Below are positions 1-12,149 of a DNA stretch of 64,000 bases, in pieces. Positions within the stretch are counted from its first letter, which is position 1; every line of letters begins with the position of its first letter. The DNA lies in assembly GCF_905147045.1 (NCBI RefSeq), contig NC_065901.1:3224001-3288000 (forward strand), given 5' to 3'. This DNA comes from Nymphalis io (Eukaryota; Arthropoda; Insecta; Lepidoptera; Nymphalidae). The position numbers and the translations under genes were made by a program. The notes under the pieces were generated by a model, which saw only the letters and a list, made by a program, of their open reading frames with translations, was not told the origin of the DNA and did no database searches.

Positions 1-3000
1 AAAGTCTATCATTATTTCTTGAAACACTAGAATAGAATAATGATAGAAACACAATTACTGACTCTGATGATAGTGAACTAGAAAAACCACTTCAGGCTCT
101 ATATCTTCTGCCTCTTTAATTAAATTTAGCTCTTATTTTCATTTAATAAAAACTACTTTTGCCTGAATCTGTATTCGTAAGACTGCGATACGTTTCATAC
201 AATAATAGCTTCAGTTGTATTTAGATAGATACTATAATTGCTTGTCTTGTTTTGTTAGACTTTTGCTTCCAGTCGAGTGTGATCGTAGTTTTCCGAGACT
301 CAGGAATAATTAACAAGGGTCGCGTGACAATGACTGTGGGAATATTTATAAATTCCAGCCTCACAAGCCGTTGCACTGATATTCTAAGTACTTTATTGTT
401 TAGTGTTAGATAGGTTAAATTACTTTGAATGTCTTTTTAGATAGAATTGAAAAAAAAAGATTTCTACTAAAAAGATATAATAATTATATTATAAGCTTAT
501 TTTTTAAATTTAGTCTACTTTAGAAAGATAAAAGTATTAAAATATGTTCACCATTACATAATAAAAGATATTGTAATTATCTTTTGTTCTCAAAAGTGCA
601 TATTTATTTAATTAATGTATTATTTTATTGCAGATTTCTGATATACAAGACGTACATCGACGCTGCATAAAAAAATTATAAGGAGAAATTTTATTTGACA
701 TATACTTAATGTAATCTAAATACTAAAAACTGACATTAATACTAATATAAAATGTAACATTCCAGCATAATTTATAATTATTCGAGACTCGGGTACTAAC
801 ACCCGACGAATTATAAAAAAAATGTTGGTTTAAACCCGATGCAATGCAGAAAAAGTACGTACGTCATTCTATCTACTGCGCCGCACTGAACACTAGAGAA
901 CACTCAAAATAATTAAAACTGTACATAAAAACACTCAGATTTCATTTAAAAAACGAGCTAACTCAATTTTTTTTAAATAAATTATATATTATATTTATTT
1001 ATTTTTTAACTTTATATAAAATTACTCTGAATTTAATGAATTATAATATATACATATTTATTTATTATTTATTAACATAGTTAAAACGTGACCTATTGGT
1101 TATTAAATATTTTATCCATTATAAATTCTATGCCAATTACAATTATTATTATTACACTGTAATCTAATTTAGTCATATCATCAAATAAATATAAAGTATA
1201 GTAAGTAATAATGTAGATTAACTGTAATTATTAAACACCTGACCCAATAATTACAAACAATGATGCATATATGAGACTATGAAATTAAAACAAAAGGGGA
1301 AGCTACGAGCTGTAGCCCGTAGCTCCGTAGCGAGGTTACGCCGTAGCCCGGGCGCGGTCGGCGACCCCTGGCCGTGAACGGGGGTGCGCCGGGCGAGCCC
1401 GCGACGCACACACAAGCAAGTGGATACCGATACACACATATCTGCAACGTGCCCCTAGCTGGCTTTATACATGCTGTTCAACTAAACATACGAGTATTGT
1501 TTTGTGGTCATGTTTTTATGTTTGTACATAATAGATAAGATTATTTACAAACTAAAAATATACCTTTGCGTAAAATCACTGACCTTTTTCCTTTTACTCG
1601 TTAATAAATAAATTGAAAAGGTAATAATATAATATTGTCCCCAATACAACAACCATTATGTAATTTATAAAATATAAGGTTTTTATAAAATATGTAATAT
1701 TATGTAACCTTTGAATACTATTTTAAATTCTATTTTGTAGATTATGCGATCTAAGCATTTTATATTTCAAAGGAATAATCCCTAATATTTGTGTATTGGC
1801 CAATTTTTATGATTTAATATGATTATTTAAATGAAATCAAAAAGTTAAAATTATTAAACTAATATTCAATCTAACGAACCAAAAATAATTCACACCGTAT
1901 ATTCATTACTCAGCTCAATCACGCACACAACCACACACAGACGAGCACACATTCACACTCACCCAGTTCTGTTCAAAGCGCGTGAACACTACGCCACACC
2001 CCCGTCACCGTGCCAACAAGGCGGCACTCACACAACCTTAAAATCCTAGAAAATTTTGATGTTTGTGTGCGTTTCAGACGTGTACAGACTGGAAGTAAGT
2101 ACCAAGGTGTGAGTTGAAAATATATGTTAATGTGGTACTTCCGCGTTCTGTATTCGTGTCACGCGCACTAGTACGCGCAGGTCCCTGAATGTGTGGGTAG
2201 GGTTGGTTGACGGTGTGCGCACAGGGTGCATCGACTCCGTTTCCGCTTCCGCCGAGTACAACGGCCTCAGGCTTGATTTATGTTCGCCCGTTTGAAGGTT
2301 TGCGTGTTATTGTGACGTTTGAACTGATTTCTACTAAAGTTTCAACTTATTTAACTGTATTATTGCAATGACACTATTACATTAGAAGGTGCACCCGTAG
2401 GTATGTTTTATACGGCTCAATATACTCTTATTTCGATTAAAAAACAAGCATCATAGAATTAAATACATTGTTTTATTTCACTTTTATCCTACCAAAACAC
2501 CAATTTACAAAGCATTTATACGTTTCGTGCCAGTGGTCCTAAAGCGGAAGCTGATTAAATGATCACTTTACCTTTGTCTGGCAACCATTCATCATAATAT
2601 TAAGTCAATCCATCGAATGTCTAGTTACAGTCACGTAAAAATTACCGAAGGCTGAATTGAAAAATAAAACGATCGCAGTCATAAGTAAATTAATTTTTTG
2701 ACATAAGCGAAATGAATGATGATTATTTCATTTGGCGTTCTTGATTTAATTAGATTCGAATTAAATATTATATATACTAGCATCTATTACACAGTAAGAA
2801 TATGGTGCTCAACTACACACATTAAGAAATACGTCAAGACAGTGGTTTGCAGAAGGATAATAATAAATTCTATTATTAAAATCAGTAATTATCAGCTATT
2901 CGAATTGCATTCTAGAAAACTAAAACAGAATATTTTTTATTAACGATGAAAAATTTACTTTTACGCATTAAAAATTAAAATAACTCGAAGTGCTTCCGTC

Positions 3001-3680
3001 CAAAAAGATTTAACAATAGCCACTTCGGAGAGCAGACAGACGGAATCAATTCCAAAATCCAAATAAAGCGACTGAGTGGGTTCAGTAGAGTGTATTAAAA
3101 AGTCTGGTCTAGCCCTCTGAGTGGTATTAAATATTTAATTTCTCGCTTTTCAGTCTGCCTCGACTGTCCTCAAAGCTGCAAAACTATAGTGCCTGCGATA
3201 TACAATGCCTGTTGAGGCTATGTAGTGCCCTGTGGCGGTGCATTGCGGGGAATGCAGATTGCATAAATGGATTTTTAACGTGTAATCAACGATTAACCAA
3301 ATATGGATGAAATTTTTACATTATTGTTCTATTTTCTTCAAAATGCTGTAATAAATCGTATTAAATTCGTCTTTTCTTTTGATAACTTTTTTATAATATC
3401 ATTTTTTCTATGTAGTATCTATAAAATGTCTAGTATATACCCATATGAGCCAACACGATCTATAATAGAAATATTAATAAATATAACGTTAAATTTTCGC
3501 TGTATAGTGTCTAGCTGATCAGAAAACAGCAAGGGTTTCAAAAATATACATAACTTAATTAAAGCACTTAATAATACAATAATAAAGAATGCTAAAATGC
3601 AAATACACTTAAGTTCTGTATTAAACTTAATTTTTTATATTTAATTTTATGTATATAATATTATTTTCTATAATTTATAA
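1..3680. other. AT-rich non-coding DNA with two GC-richer islands
   Basis: No conserved coding exon was found on either strand; open frames here are short and resemble no family I know. Two stretches stand out from the AT-rich background. One, about 1,300-1,440, is CpG-rich. The other, about 1,915-2,290, has many CA/TG runs and CpGs and contains a strong splice-donor-like site (GTAAGT at about 2,095). Either could be a promoter, a 5' non-coding exon or an enhancer of a gene outside the window. That is inference from composition only. Confidence 0.4.
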
Positions 3681-3689
3681 TTTGTGTTT

Positions 3690-3886
3690 ATAATTCATCT
3701 CGTGCTTGACGGTGAAGGAAAACAACATGAGGAAACCTGCATGTGTCTAATTTCATTGAAATTCTGTCACATGTGTATTCTACCAACCCGCATTGGAGCA
3801 GCGTGGAATAAGCTCCAAACCTTCTCCTCAAAAGGGAGAGGAGGCCTTAGCCCAGCAGTGGGACATTAACAGGCTGTTACTGTACT
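3690..3886 (+). repeat. tRNA-type SINE (family B), 5'-truncated
   Basis: This block carries the same body as the fuller minus-strand copy at 24,117-24,430. Shared landmarks are CTTGACGGTGAAGGAAAAC, a CATGTGTATTCTACCAA segment, and an end reading CAGTGGGACATTAACAGGC followed by a T/A-rich tail. The tRNA-like head seen in the other copy is missing, as expected of a 5'-truncated retroposed SINE. The family is one I associate with Lepidoptera; its exact name is not certain. Confidence 0.7.
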
Positions 3887-3889
3887 GTA

Positions 3890-5590
3890 TATAATATTAT
3901 TTTAAGAAATAATAAAAATTTTATATAATACGTTGTTATAATAAATAATATTGACATACATTATAATAATAATAGAATAAATTTGACATACATTATTGGA
4001 TATGCAGTTGAATGCTGGATATCTTAAAGATGTTTTTCAAAAAATATCACTTCATCGTGAACCTGAATGGTGTATTGAGTTTTTTTACCGGTAGAAATCA
4101 AATAGATAAATTGTATTTAAAAACTTAGTCACAAGTATAATGCTAAATACATAAAATCGAACTAAGAGGACCTGAAAACAATTAGATTTGTCATATTGGT
4201 AAGATTTCTTTTGAAAACAGAGACAGTAGCGACGTTGATTTATTATGTGTATAAAATAAAAATGCTAAAGAATTGCCAATATATCTCATTATCACCAACA
4301 AATAGTCCCCTGCGACCGCAGTGGTGAGTCAGTTCGAAGTGCAGCGCCAGACGATGTGTCAATATTTGGTTTGTACAGAGATCCCAGCCGACTACACTGC
4401 GCGCGATGTTATTGAACTATTGTCTTGTTTAATATATAATTAAATAATAATAATAATATATATAATACTATTTTGTTACAAATAACATTATATTTTATAC
4501 CGTTCAAGACGATTTACAATTATTTAGAGTTCAAAGAGATAAAGAAAAAAATTAAATCACGCATGAATATTTCTACACATTTTCCACCAATTTAGTTGCA
4601 AAACGCGTAGCGATGAAAGGTAGCCTCGACGGATAATTTACATCCTATCGAAGTTCAAAGGGCCGAACGGTTTGCTGTGTAAACTTTCACAGATGCGCTA
4701 CGAACGGCGTTTGAGCGGTTCCCTGGAGAAGATCAATACTCTTTGCAACACCTGCTCCCCTGGTATCTGCACTGTGCACGCAGATGGCAAATTGTAATGC
4801 AAACTTTAGCATATTTATAGGATTACAAAATAAATGTAAAAAGGATTTATAATGAATAAACATAACTTAATTTACTGTAAAGTAATAAAATATGTATAAA
4901 ACAAAAGTAATCCACTAAAGTGGATGAAATATGTTCTTTGTTTTCGATATTTATTTTTTTCCCACCAAATTAACATTCGCCTAATCGAAAACCAAAAATT
5001 AAACACCCAAAAAAAAATTAAATTGACAACTATATTACATTTCGATAAAAGTAAAAGATGCTTAATATATCTAAATATATATTAAAATATTCATTTAAAA
5101 ATATTATTATAAAAACGTTTGATTTTTAATCACTTATTTGATCTAAAAAAAAAACATGTTTTTAAGTCACACAATAATATTATGAATATATAAGTAATAA
5201 TTAGACAATATTGATGCGACATTAAATGACAATTTGGATTATATCCAAGACAGTAAATCAAAGTACATTGCATGACGTATCTAACCTAAGATTGATCAAT
5301 AGTCATCAACATAATGAACGCCCACAGAGTAACGAATAACAATGGTTTCATGTTACGCACACACGCAACGACCTGCGAGTTTTGGCTGGGGTTCGTTGAC
5401 CTAGATAGACCAGCATTGTTTATTTTTGTAGAGGGTTGGAATTAAAAATCTGAGCCTGAAACATTTTAATGACTAAGATACAATATACCGTATGAAAGTT
5501 TTATCATTGATCTAATTTTTATTATTAGTTATCTTCTTTTTTGATTTGTTTAGCTGATTGATTGTATTAATTTTACAGATAATATAAATT
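3890..5590. other. AT-rich non-coding DNA with GC-richer patches
   Basis: No gene was recognised. Two patches, about 4,310-4,430 and 4,600-4,800, are clearly richer in GC and less repetitive than their surroundings and could be conserved regulatory DNA or old repeat. Around 5,340-5,450 is a similar short patch. Nothing here reads as a protein of a known family. Confidence 0.35.
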
Positions 5591-5599
5591 ACTAATTAC

Positions 5600-5735
5600 C
5601 GCCTTCACGGATTTCTGTTTAGCCAAAAGGTTGACCGGCAGAGAATGCCTGCAGGCATTAAGTCTGCGTTTTGTTCCAACTACATATTGTGGTGGTCAAT
5701 AAAGTTTTTAAATAAAATAAAAAAATTGAATAAAA
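5600..5735 (+). mobile_element. 3' end of a non-LTR retrotransposon (fragment)
   Basis: The segment has GACCGGCAGAGAATGCCTG, a GGCATTAAGTCTGC stretch, and then GTCAATAAAGTTTTTAAATAAA, which looks like a polyadenylation signal running into a short A-rich tandem tail. This layout matches 3' untranslated ends of LINEs common in Lepidoptera, recalled from memory. No ORF accompanies it, so it is a severely 5'-truncated copy. Confidence 0.5.
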
Positions 5736-5739
5736 TAAA

Positions 5740-8700
5740 AACTATTGGGAATATAACTTTGGGACTTTATATTTACTAATTTTAACGGTTGCTATAAACT
5801 ATAATTATATAGTTACATATACAGGAATATAAGATATAACTAAGAATGTATCTTTGACATACAACATAATGAATGTCGAAAATCAAATTCTCTATCAAAA
5901 ATTAAAATTAAAATTTCTGACGAAAAATACTTCATAAAAAATCACTTCGTTGTATTTCTCGTGACTTGTAGCCCATTAGTCCATCCAAATCCTTAGTATA
6001 TTATCATACATAATGCAGAATGTAATTAGCAATTATACTCAATGGATTGAGCTAACATTTTGCACACCTTTAGGTGCTTGTATACAAACAGTCTAGTATA
6101 CTAAATATCATACTTTCATCATTTATTTCAAATTGCCGTCAAATAAAAGCTTGCTTAAAAGATTTTTTTATACATTAAGCTCACAGATTTCTATTTTTAT
6201 ATAATACACAAAACAATTTTAAAATACGAAAATGAGAAAATTATTTTTTCATTATCTTAACACTAACAACTTAAACATTATCTTATTAAATTTAAAACGA
6301 AAATTCCATTTTTATTTCAAAAACATTTATATTAAATATTGTTCAAACCAAACAACAAGGCTATATATACTAAAGAAGCAATATTATAGAGGTCAATGAA
6401 CTATCGAATCATGTAAGCTTTAAATAAAATGATTAAGGACGAAGGTTGATGGCATTTATTTAGTTAAGAAATTTATGTATATGTTTACATTATATACCAA
6501 TTAGTATATTTTCCAAGTTTATATATATATGAATATCATGTGCTTATTAATCATTGTTTAAGGATGCTATTAAGTTATTTATTAACCGACTTTAAAGAAA
6601 TGAGAAGATTCTCTTTTTGGTTTGGTTTTTTGTTTGTGAATACTCAATATCTCCACCGATTGTGATGATTATTTTTTAATGAATTTATTTTACCAATGTG
6701 GTTTAAAATTAATTTAAAAAAAACGCTAATTTTGTAAAACCAAAAAAACTATGGCAATTAAACTTAACATAAATATTTTATCCAGAAAAAATAACGAAAC
6801 ACAAAAACATAAAAAAGTTACTGTCGTGATCATTAAAACTTAAATAAAACTTAATATTAAACTTGTTCTGCGTAAATTAAATTAATAAGTAGTTTATGAA
6901 AATAAAATTATTAGTTAAGACTTTTTTTTATCACAAATTTATGATAAAAAATATATTTATTAGCTATTTTTAGACTCGGTGTCAGCCAAAGCAAGGGGCG
7001 AAATCTATTCAGACATGTAATCTAAATAGATTTCAATATAGACTAGGTTTCAATTTTTCTTGAACAAAAACATAATTTTATATACCTACAATATAAATAT
7101 TGTACGGTATATATAAACCAAAAAAGAAACATAAAAGAGGCAATAGCAGATTATTAATAATGAAATATATATAATACAAAAATAAGTAATCTTCAATAAT
7201 AAAGAAAATACGTCATTATAATTTAAACATTTAATTTATAATTCAGAACATACTGAGACTTGAAAAGAAAGATAATATTTACGTATACAATCACTTCATA
7301 TTATAAATGTTTAAAAATCTATTAACATAATAAAGAAACAGTTACATTACTTAAATACTTTATTAGAAATTTAAAAATTCTTATTTTATTGTTTCAAGTA
7401 CTCCTCTATTAAATAGAACGAATGAGATTCATCAAATTTCAACAAAGATTCATCAAATAAAACAAATTAAAACAAACATTGCAAGGATGATATAAAAATA
7501 AACGTGTTTACAGCAAGTCTTACTGTAAGGAACATACGGCAAATAGTATGTTGCGTAGGTATTTAAGCAAGGCCATCTTAAAAATCTTAATAATGGTACT
7601 TTATTCAAGTAGATAACTTGCAAGTACTGAGATCTTATCGTCTTAAAACTACGATATAAGGCTACCGACTCTAATGTAGATTTTAAAGAGAAAAACCGTT
7701 TTTTTTTTTTTTTTTTAATAAAGTACACCTCTTATATTAAGTATTAGTTAAAAGGTAGGGGGAACGACTATACGGTAGATCGACAATCCAACCGTTAATG
7801 TCAACCGTAATTCTTTCGCATATTTCGCTTATAATCTATTTTATTCATAAAGATTATAGAACCTTATTGTATTAATCCCAGGCCGATAAGTTTGATATGT
7901 AAATACCGAATTGATCCTCACATAGACTTATATAAGAAAATTTTGTTAATTCAATAAAATTTCTCCCGGTCCCTATTATGGACAAATAAAAGGTCATATA
8001 GCTGGTGAATATGTATATTTTTCGAGAACGTAGTTTAGTACCGATAGGACTGTAAAATCTCTATTTATTCATTTGTTTAAAATTAATCTAATTTGAAAAC
8101 AAAGTAGTCCATAACTTATTCCAAAAAGGAAATAAGGCATGAAAAAATATGACCGTGCGTATTCAATTTTTGTTTTATTAAAAAAAAAAAGAACTAGGTT
8201 ATAATCTGTGACACTATACTAGGCCTAACATATGTAAGGGAAACCTCGACCTCAATACCACCCTACTGACCCCATGCAATTAACAAGACACCATGAAACG
8301 GTTATAATGCAATTAAACACCATAATAAATGATACAGCTCGTCGAACAAGGTAGTTGAAGTCAATAGAAAAAAGGTTAATATATAATTATGTAATCTCTA
8401 CTAATATTATAAAGAGAGAGCGAAAATTTTGTAAGTTTGTATAGAATATGCGGAAATAAACAAAAACGGCACCTACTTGAAAAAAACTTTCACATTGGTT
8501 TTATATAATACATATTTATAAATATTCAAGACTAAAGCTTTCGAGACATGCGTGGTTAGTTAATAAAAAAATTACAACTGTAGCTTAGTATAATTGTCAC
8601 ATGGTTAAATCCTTATCAAAATAAATGACATATTAATTTTCAACGCTTATTGTAGTTGAATATTGCCTAACTAACATTTTGTAAACAGAAAGATTTTACG

Positions 8701-9040
8701 AGATATTTAAATAAACCCATGGACAAAATACGCAAGACATTTTGTACAATGCCTTAGCGATTACGGGCGAATAAATCGGTTGGTAAATATTTTTATCTTA
8801 TTCATTAAATAGCACAGACTAAATGCATTCTTGAGTTGGGACGGGTGACTAAATTTTTATAACTTTAAAGACGCCCTTTACGAACGGTTACCAGAGATTA
8901 AAAAGCACCTTTAGGCTGCGCCTTCGGAGTTTATCTATATTTCAGAATCTGTCTATCATGAAATATTATCGGTGCCAAATATATATTAGCTTTAAAAAAT
9001 ACGTAAAATTAACTTATTATAAAATTTAAAGCGAATCAAA
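5740..9040. other. AT-rich non-coding DNA
   Basis: Very AT-rich throughout, with A/T homopolymer runs such as the T run near 7,700. No coding exon, RNA gene or complete mobile element was recognised, apart from the Helitron-like end at 8,395 listed separately. Confidence 0.5.
8395..8450 (+). mobile_element. Helitron (Lep1-like) 5' end fragment
   Basis: The stretch begins TCTCTACTAATATTATAAAG and continues with a GCGAAAATTTTGTAAGTTTG segment. Lepidopteran Lep1-type Helitrons typically start TC...ACTAATATTATAAA followed by a GCGAAAGT-like sequence, so this looks like a terminal fragment. The 3' end was not located. Confidence 0.45.
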
Positions 9041-9044
9041 TACA

Positions 9045-9190
9045 ACATCCAAACCTTAGGGTTCTAAAGCCCTGGTAGCGAGGGAGCGCTATGGGGGCAA
9101 GTGACCTAGTTTCATGGGACTCCTCGAGGTTTCCCCATCGATCCATGGGGTTGGCACGCAATCGCGTTCACATATGTACAGAAGCTATTT
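9045..9190. repeat. Unidentified GC-rich block, probable dispersed repeat
   Basis: A compact block much richer in G and C than the surrounding DNA, with short palindromes such as CCTCGAGG and CCATCGATCCATGG. It is followed within 100 bp by an ACATA tandem repeat. It has no open reading frame of note. It resembles dispersed repeats seen in Lepidoptera, but I cannot name the family and saw no second copy in this window. Confidence 0.3.
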
Positions 9191-9250
9191 TGTTTGAGGG
9201 GAAATCTATGTAAAGGAACCTAATAAAAGATTTATGGTGATGATTTATTA

Positions 9251-9276
9251 ACATAACATAACATAACATAACCTAT
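9251..9276. repeat. (ACATA)n microsatellite
   Basis: About five tandem copies of ACATA. It lies just downstream of the GC-rich block and could be the tail of that element, since many LINE tails are short tandem repeats. That link is inference. Confidence 0.7.
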
Positions 9277-9900
9277 TATGAACAGTTAGGAGGAAAACTG
9301 CAAAAGACGAGATTCGTTTTATTATAAAAATTTATATCATTATAACGCTTTTGAATTTATTGTTATTTTATAAATATATGTATACATCTTAAAGTGTCAT
9401 TTGAGTTCATATCTTAAAAACTTTCTTCACAGCTAACATGGAACTACTTTATCGAACGCTATAATTCACCTTTGTTAATACTTTATTTTACCGTAAATGT
9501 ATATTACAGTTTTTATAAACCAAAATTGAACTCAAATAATTTACAAAAAAGTTCAAATTTCTCTACATACCGACTATGGAAACGTTGATCCAATTTTGTC
9601 GTTGGCACTTAGGCGAGTGCTTATGAGTGTATTATTATGTAGTATCAAAGTAGGTACCAATTACAAAACGCAGGTGGTTCGAAGTCAAAAGCCCTCCACA
9701 ATGTTGCAAAACTACACATACAGCCTTGTAACAATTAAAGTTGGCGGGAATTATTCTTACATATGACTTGTCTAGTATGTTTAGTAATAGTACCTATTAC
9801 TTATTAATATTATTTGTATTATGAATAATATATAAATGTGATATTAGTTTGAATGTTTGAATGTTACTCAATTACGCCCAAACTTAAACGACTAGACGAA

Positions 9901-10334
9901 TCTATACTAATATTATAAATTCGAAAGTATCTCTGTCTATCTGTTATGTTTAACGGCCAAACAACTTTTTTTATTTTGATGTAATTTGGTATGAAGCAGA
10001 CTTGGACCCTAAGATAGGCTACTTTTTTATACCTAACAACTGCCCCCTCCCAAGCTTTATATTTTAATAGGACACAGACGACTTTAACTCGTATATAAAA
10101 AAAAGATACATACATTCACATATTTTAATTTACGACTCGACACAGCCGATAACAGCTAATATTATTAAAATTGACTGACATTATAATAGTACATTATTTA
10201 CCATTATTTTATATATTTATATATTGTAACTCTATGTATGTGCAGAATCAAACAATATATTTATAATTTTATCCCAGTGTCGTCTAATCTTTCAAATATC
10301 CACATGAAGGCACCCACACCTGGCCTAAAACCTT
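9901..10334 (+). mobile_element. Non-autonomous Helitron-like element (Lep1-like), copy H1
   Basis: It begins TCTATACTAATATTATAAAT followed by a TTCGAAAGTATCTCTGTC segment, the usual start of Lep1-like lepidopteran Helitrons. It has no ORF that looks functional. The rest of the copy matches, in inverted orientation, the sequence at 11,311-12,145 over most of its length. Shared landmarks are the CTTGGGAGGGGGCAGTTGT region and the TAGGCCAGGTGTGGGTGCC region. The outer limit at 10,334 is where similarity to the second copy stops. Confidence 0.55.
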
Positions 10335-10339
10335 TCAAT

Positions 10340-10600
10340 CTCGGACAGCTGTTTCGTCCTTATTATCCTAGACATTGCCTTAAGCATCAACCAGTAAACG
10401 GATAACAAAGGTTTATAACAAACGGCCCAGGCGTCAGCTGCGATACCATCTTGCGCCATAAAAAATAGGCCAATAACTCCGATGGCAAAAAAAAGTTAAA
10501 GAAATGCTAAAGATGGCGGCAGGTGCTCAGACAGCTGCGCACGCACCTTTGTATTAATTGCGCTTCGGCCGAGCCATGTTTTATGTTATTTTTCCGTATA
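10340..10600. promoter_or_regulatory. GC-richer island with four E-boxes (candidate enhancer)
   Basis: Within about 195 bp there are CAGCTG at 10,346, 10,435 and 10,532 and CAGGTG at 10,520, plus an AGATGGCGGC element at about 10,511. E-boxes are binding sites of basic helix-loop-helix factors. There is no coding potential, and the composition differs from the AT-rich flanks. A regulatory role is inference. Confidence 0.3.
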
Positions 10601-10974
10601 AGTCAAAGACATCAACAGATACCATAACTCTACTCGAATAACTTAAATAATTATCATTGCTACATTAATTTAACTCTTTTATTTAAATGTGTTATCATTG
10701 ACAATATTTTATGATGTATCAAGACCAATATGCTTTATAAGATTATCGTCGAAAAAACTAATGAATTAAAAACAAACAATGTAATAATAATACTAATATA
10801 CAATAAACGTTATTGTAATTTGTCAATTCAATAAAATAGCATTTTATTCAATAACACAACATATAAAATAAAGTCGCACGCAAAAATAATGACAAAAAAA
10901 AATTCAATTTCTTTCTGTGCTTTGGATCAATATAAAATGTGGTAATAAACGATTGCAATATACTACTTTGTTTA

Positions 10975-11120
10975 ACACTATCGGTCGGCTAGCTTGGGCT
11001 TTACCCACGCGACGCGACTGTTTGGATGCGCTGGCGCACGTGCCCGTGCATCTGCCGTCGTAATTACTTTACCTGTGAATCGTGGGCTGTACAAGCTTTC
11101 GGTTCGAGAACCCCACAATT
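10975..11120. promoter_or_regulatory. GC-richer island with CACGTG E-box (candidate regulatory DNA)
   Basis: A short CpG-containing island in AT-rich DNA. It includes CACGTG at 11,037 and a TAATTAC homeodomain-type site at about 11,062. A 61-codon open frame runs through it but resembles nothing. Its function is unknown; it could also be an old repeat. Confidence 0.25.
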
Positions 11121-11310
11121 ATATGGCAAAAAGGTTCAGAATACGAGTATAAATCGTACCATCTGCCCGTTGGCCATAGCTAGAGAATCTTGGAATTTTA
11201 GTAAAGGTTAAGTAGCTATGCATTCACTTCGTTCCTATTTTAATAGGAATTTAACACGTTACGGTATTTTCCGTTTTAAAAATGACGGTTATACAATTAC
11301 TTCAAAAAAA

Positions 11311-12145
11311 AAGGTTTTAGGCCAGGTGTGGGTGCCTTCATGTGGATATTTGAAAGATTAGACGACACTGGAATAAAATTATAAATATATTGTGTAAACT
11401 TTCTTAATTTCGAAGGTATTAAAATTCAAACATTCTTCTCCGTCTTAACAGTTTTATTATTTTAATATAACTCAATATTATCCACAGTGGTAATACAATT
11501 TGTTTTACAACTCAAAAATTACCGTTCCTCTTTTTTACAAAAACCAAACAATGCTAGCCTCTTGCTAGTACTCAACTGACTAATCATAATATAATATTTT
11601 TCGGAACCGGTAGTCAAAATAGAGCTACTAAATAATAAAAGTACGAAATATTTAAATATATAATATAAAAAATAAACAAGCAAAAATCACGTTTTGTAGT
11701 AAATATGACAATAATATAAATTATAACTTATTAAATTCTTTTCATAATGCAGACTTATTTTAATGGGCACGGCTATTCTTTACAAAATGCTCAATAGTTA
11801 TTTGAAATTACAGTATGATTATTTTATCAAGCTAACAATTGTTTGATCCTGTACACACATAGAGTTACAATATATAAATATATAAAATAATGAGAAATAA
11901 TGTACTATTATTATGTCAGTCAATTTTAATAATATTAGCTGTTATCGGCTGCGTCAAGTCGTAAATTAAAATATGTGAATGTATGTATCTTTTTTTTTAT
12001 AGACGAGTTAAAGTCATCTGTGTCCTATTAAAATATAAAGCTTGGGAGGGGGCAGTTGTAAGGTATAAAAAAGTAGCCTATCTTAGGGTCCAAGCCTGGT
12101 TCATACCAAATTTCATTCTTATTAAAAAACAAATTCCACTATTAC
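11311..12145 (-). mobile_element. Helitron-like element, copy H2, interrupted
   Basis: Inverted copy of the element at 9,901-10,334. Both outer parts match closely, for example the ATATTAGCTGTTATCGGCTG region near 11,932 and the CTTGGGAGGGGGCAGTTGT region near 12,041. The match is broken between about 11,394 and 11,837 by roughly 445 bp absent from copy H1. ATTGT lies on both sides of the extra segment (11,389-11,393 and 11,838-11,842). The TCTATAC terminus found in H1 is missing here, so this copy is truncated at that end. Confidence 0.55.
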
Positions 12146-12149
12146 ATTC

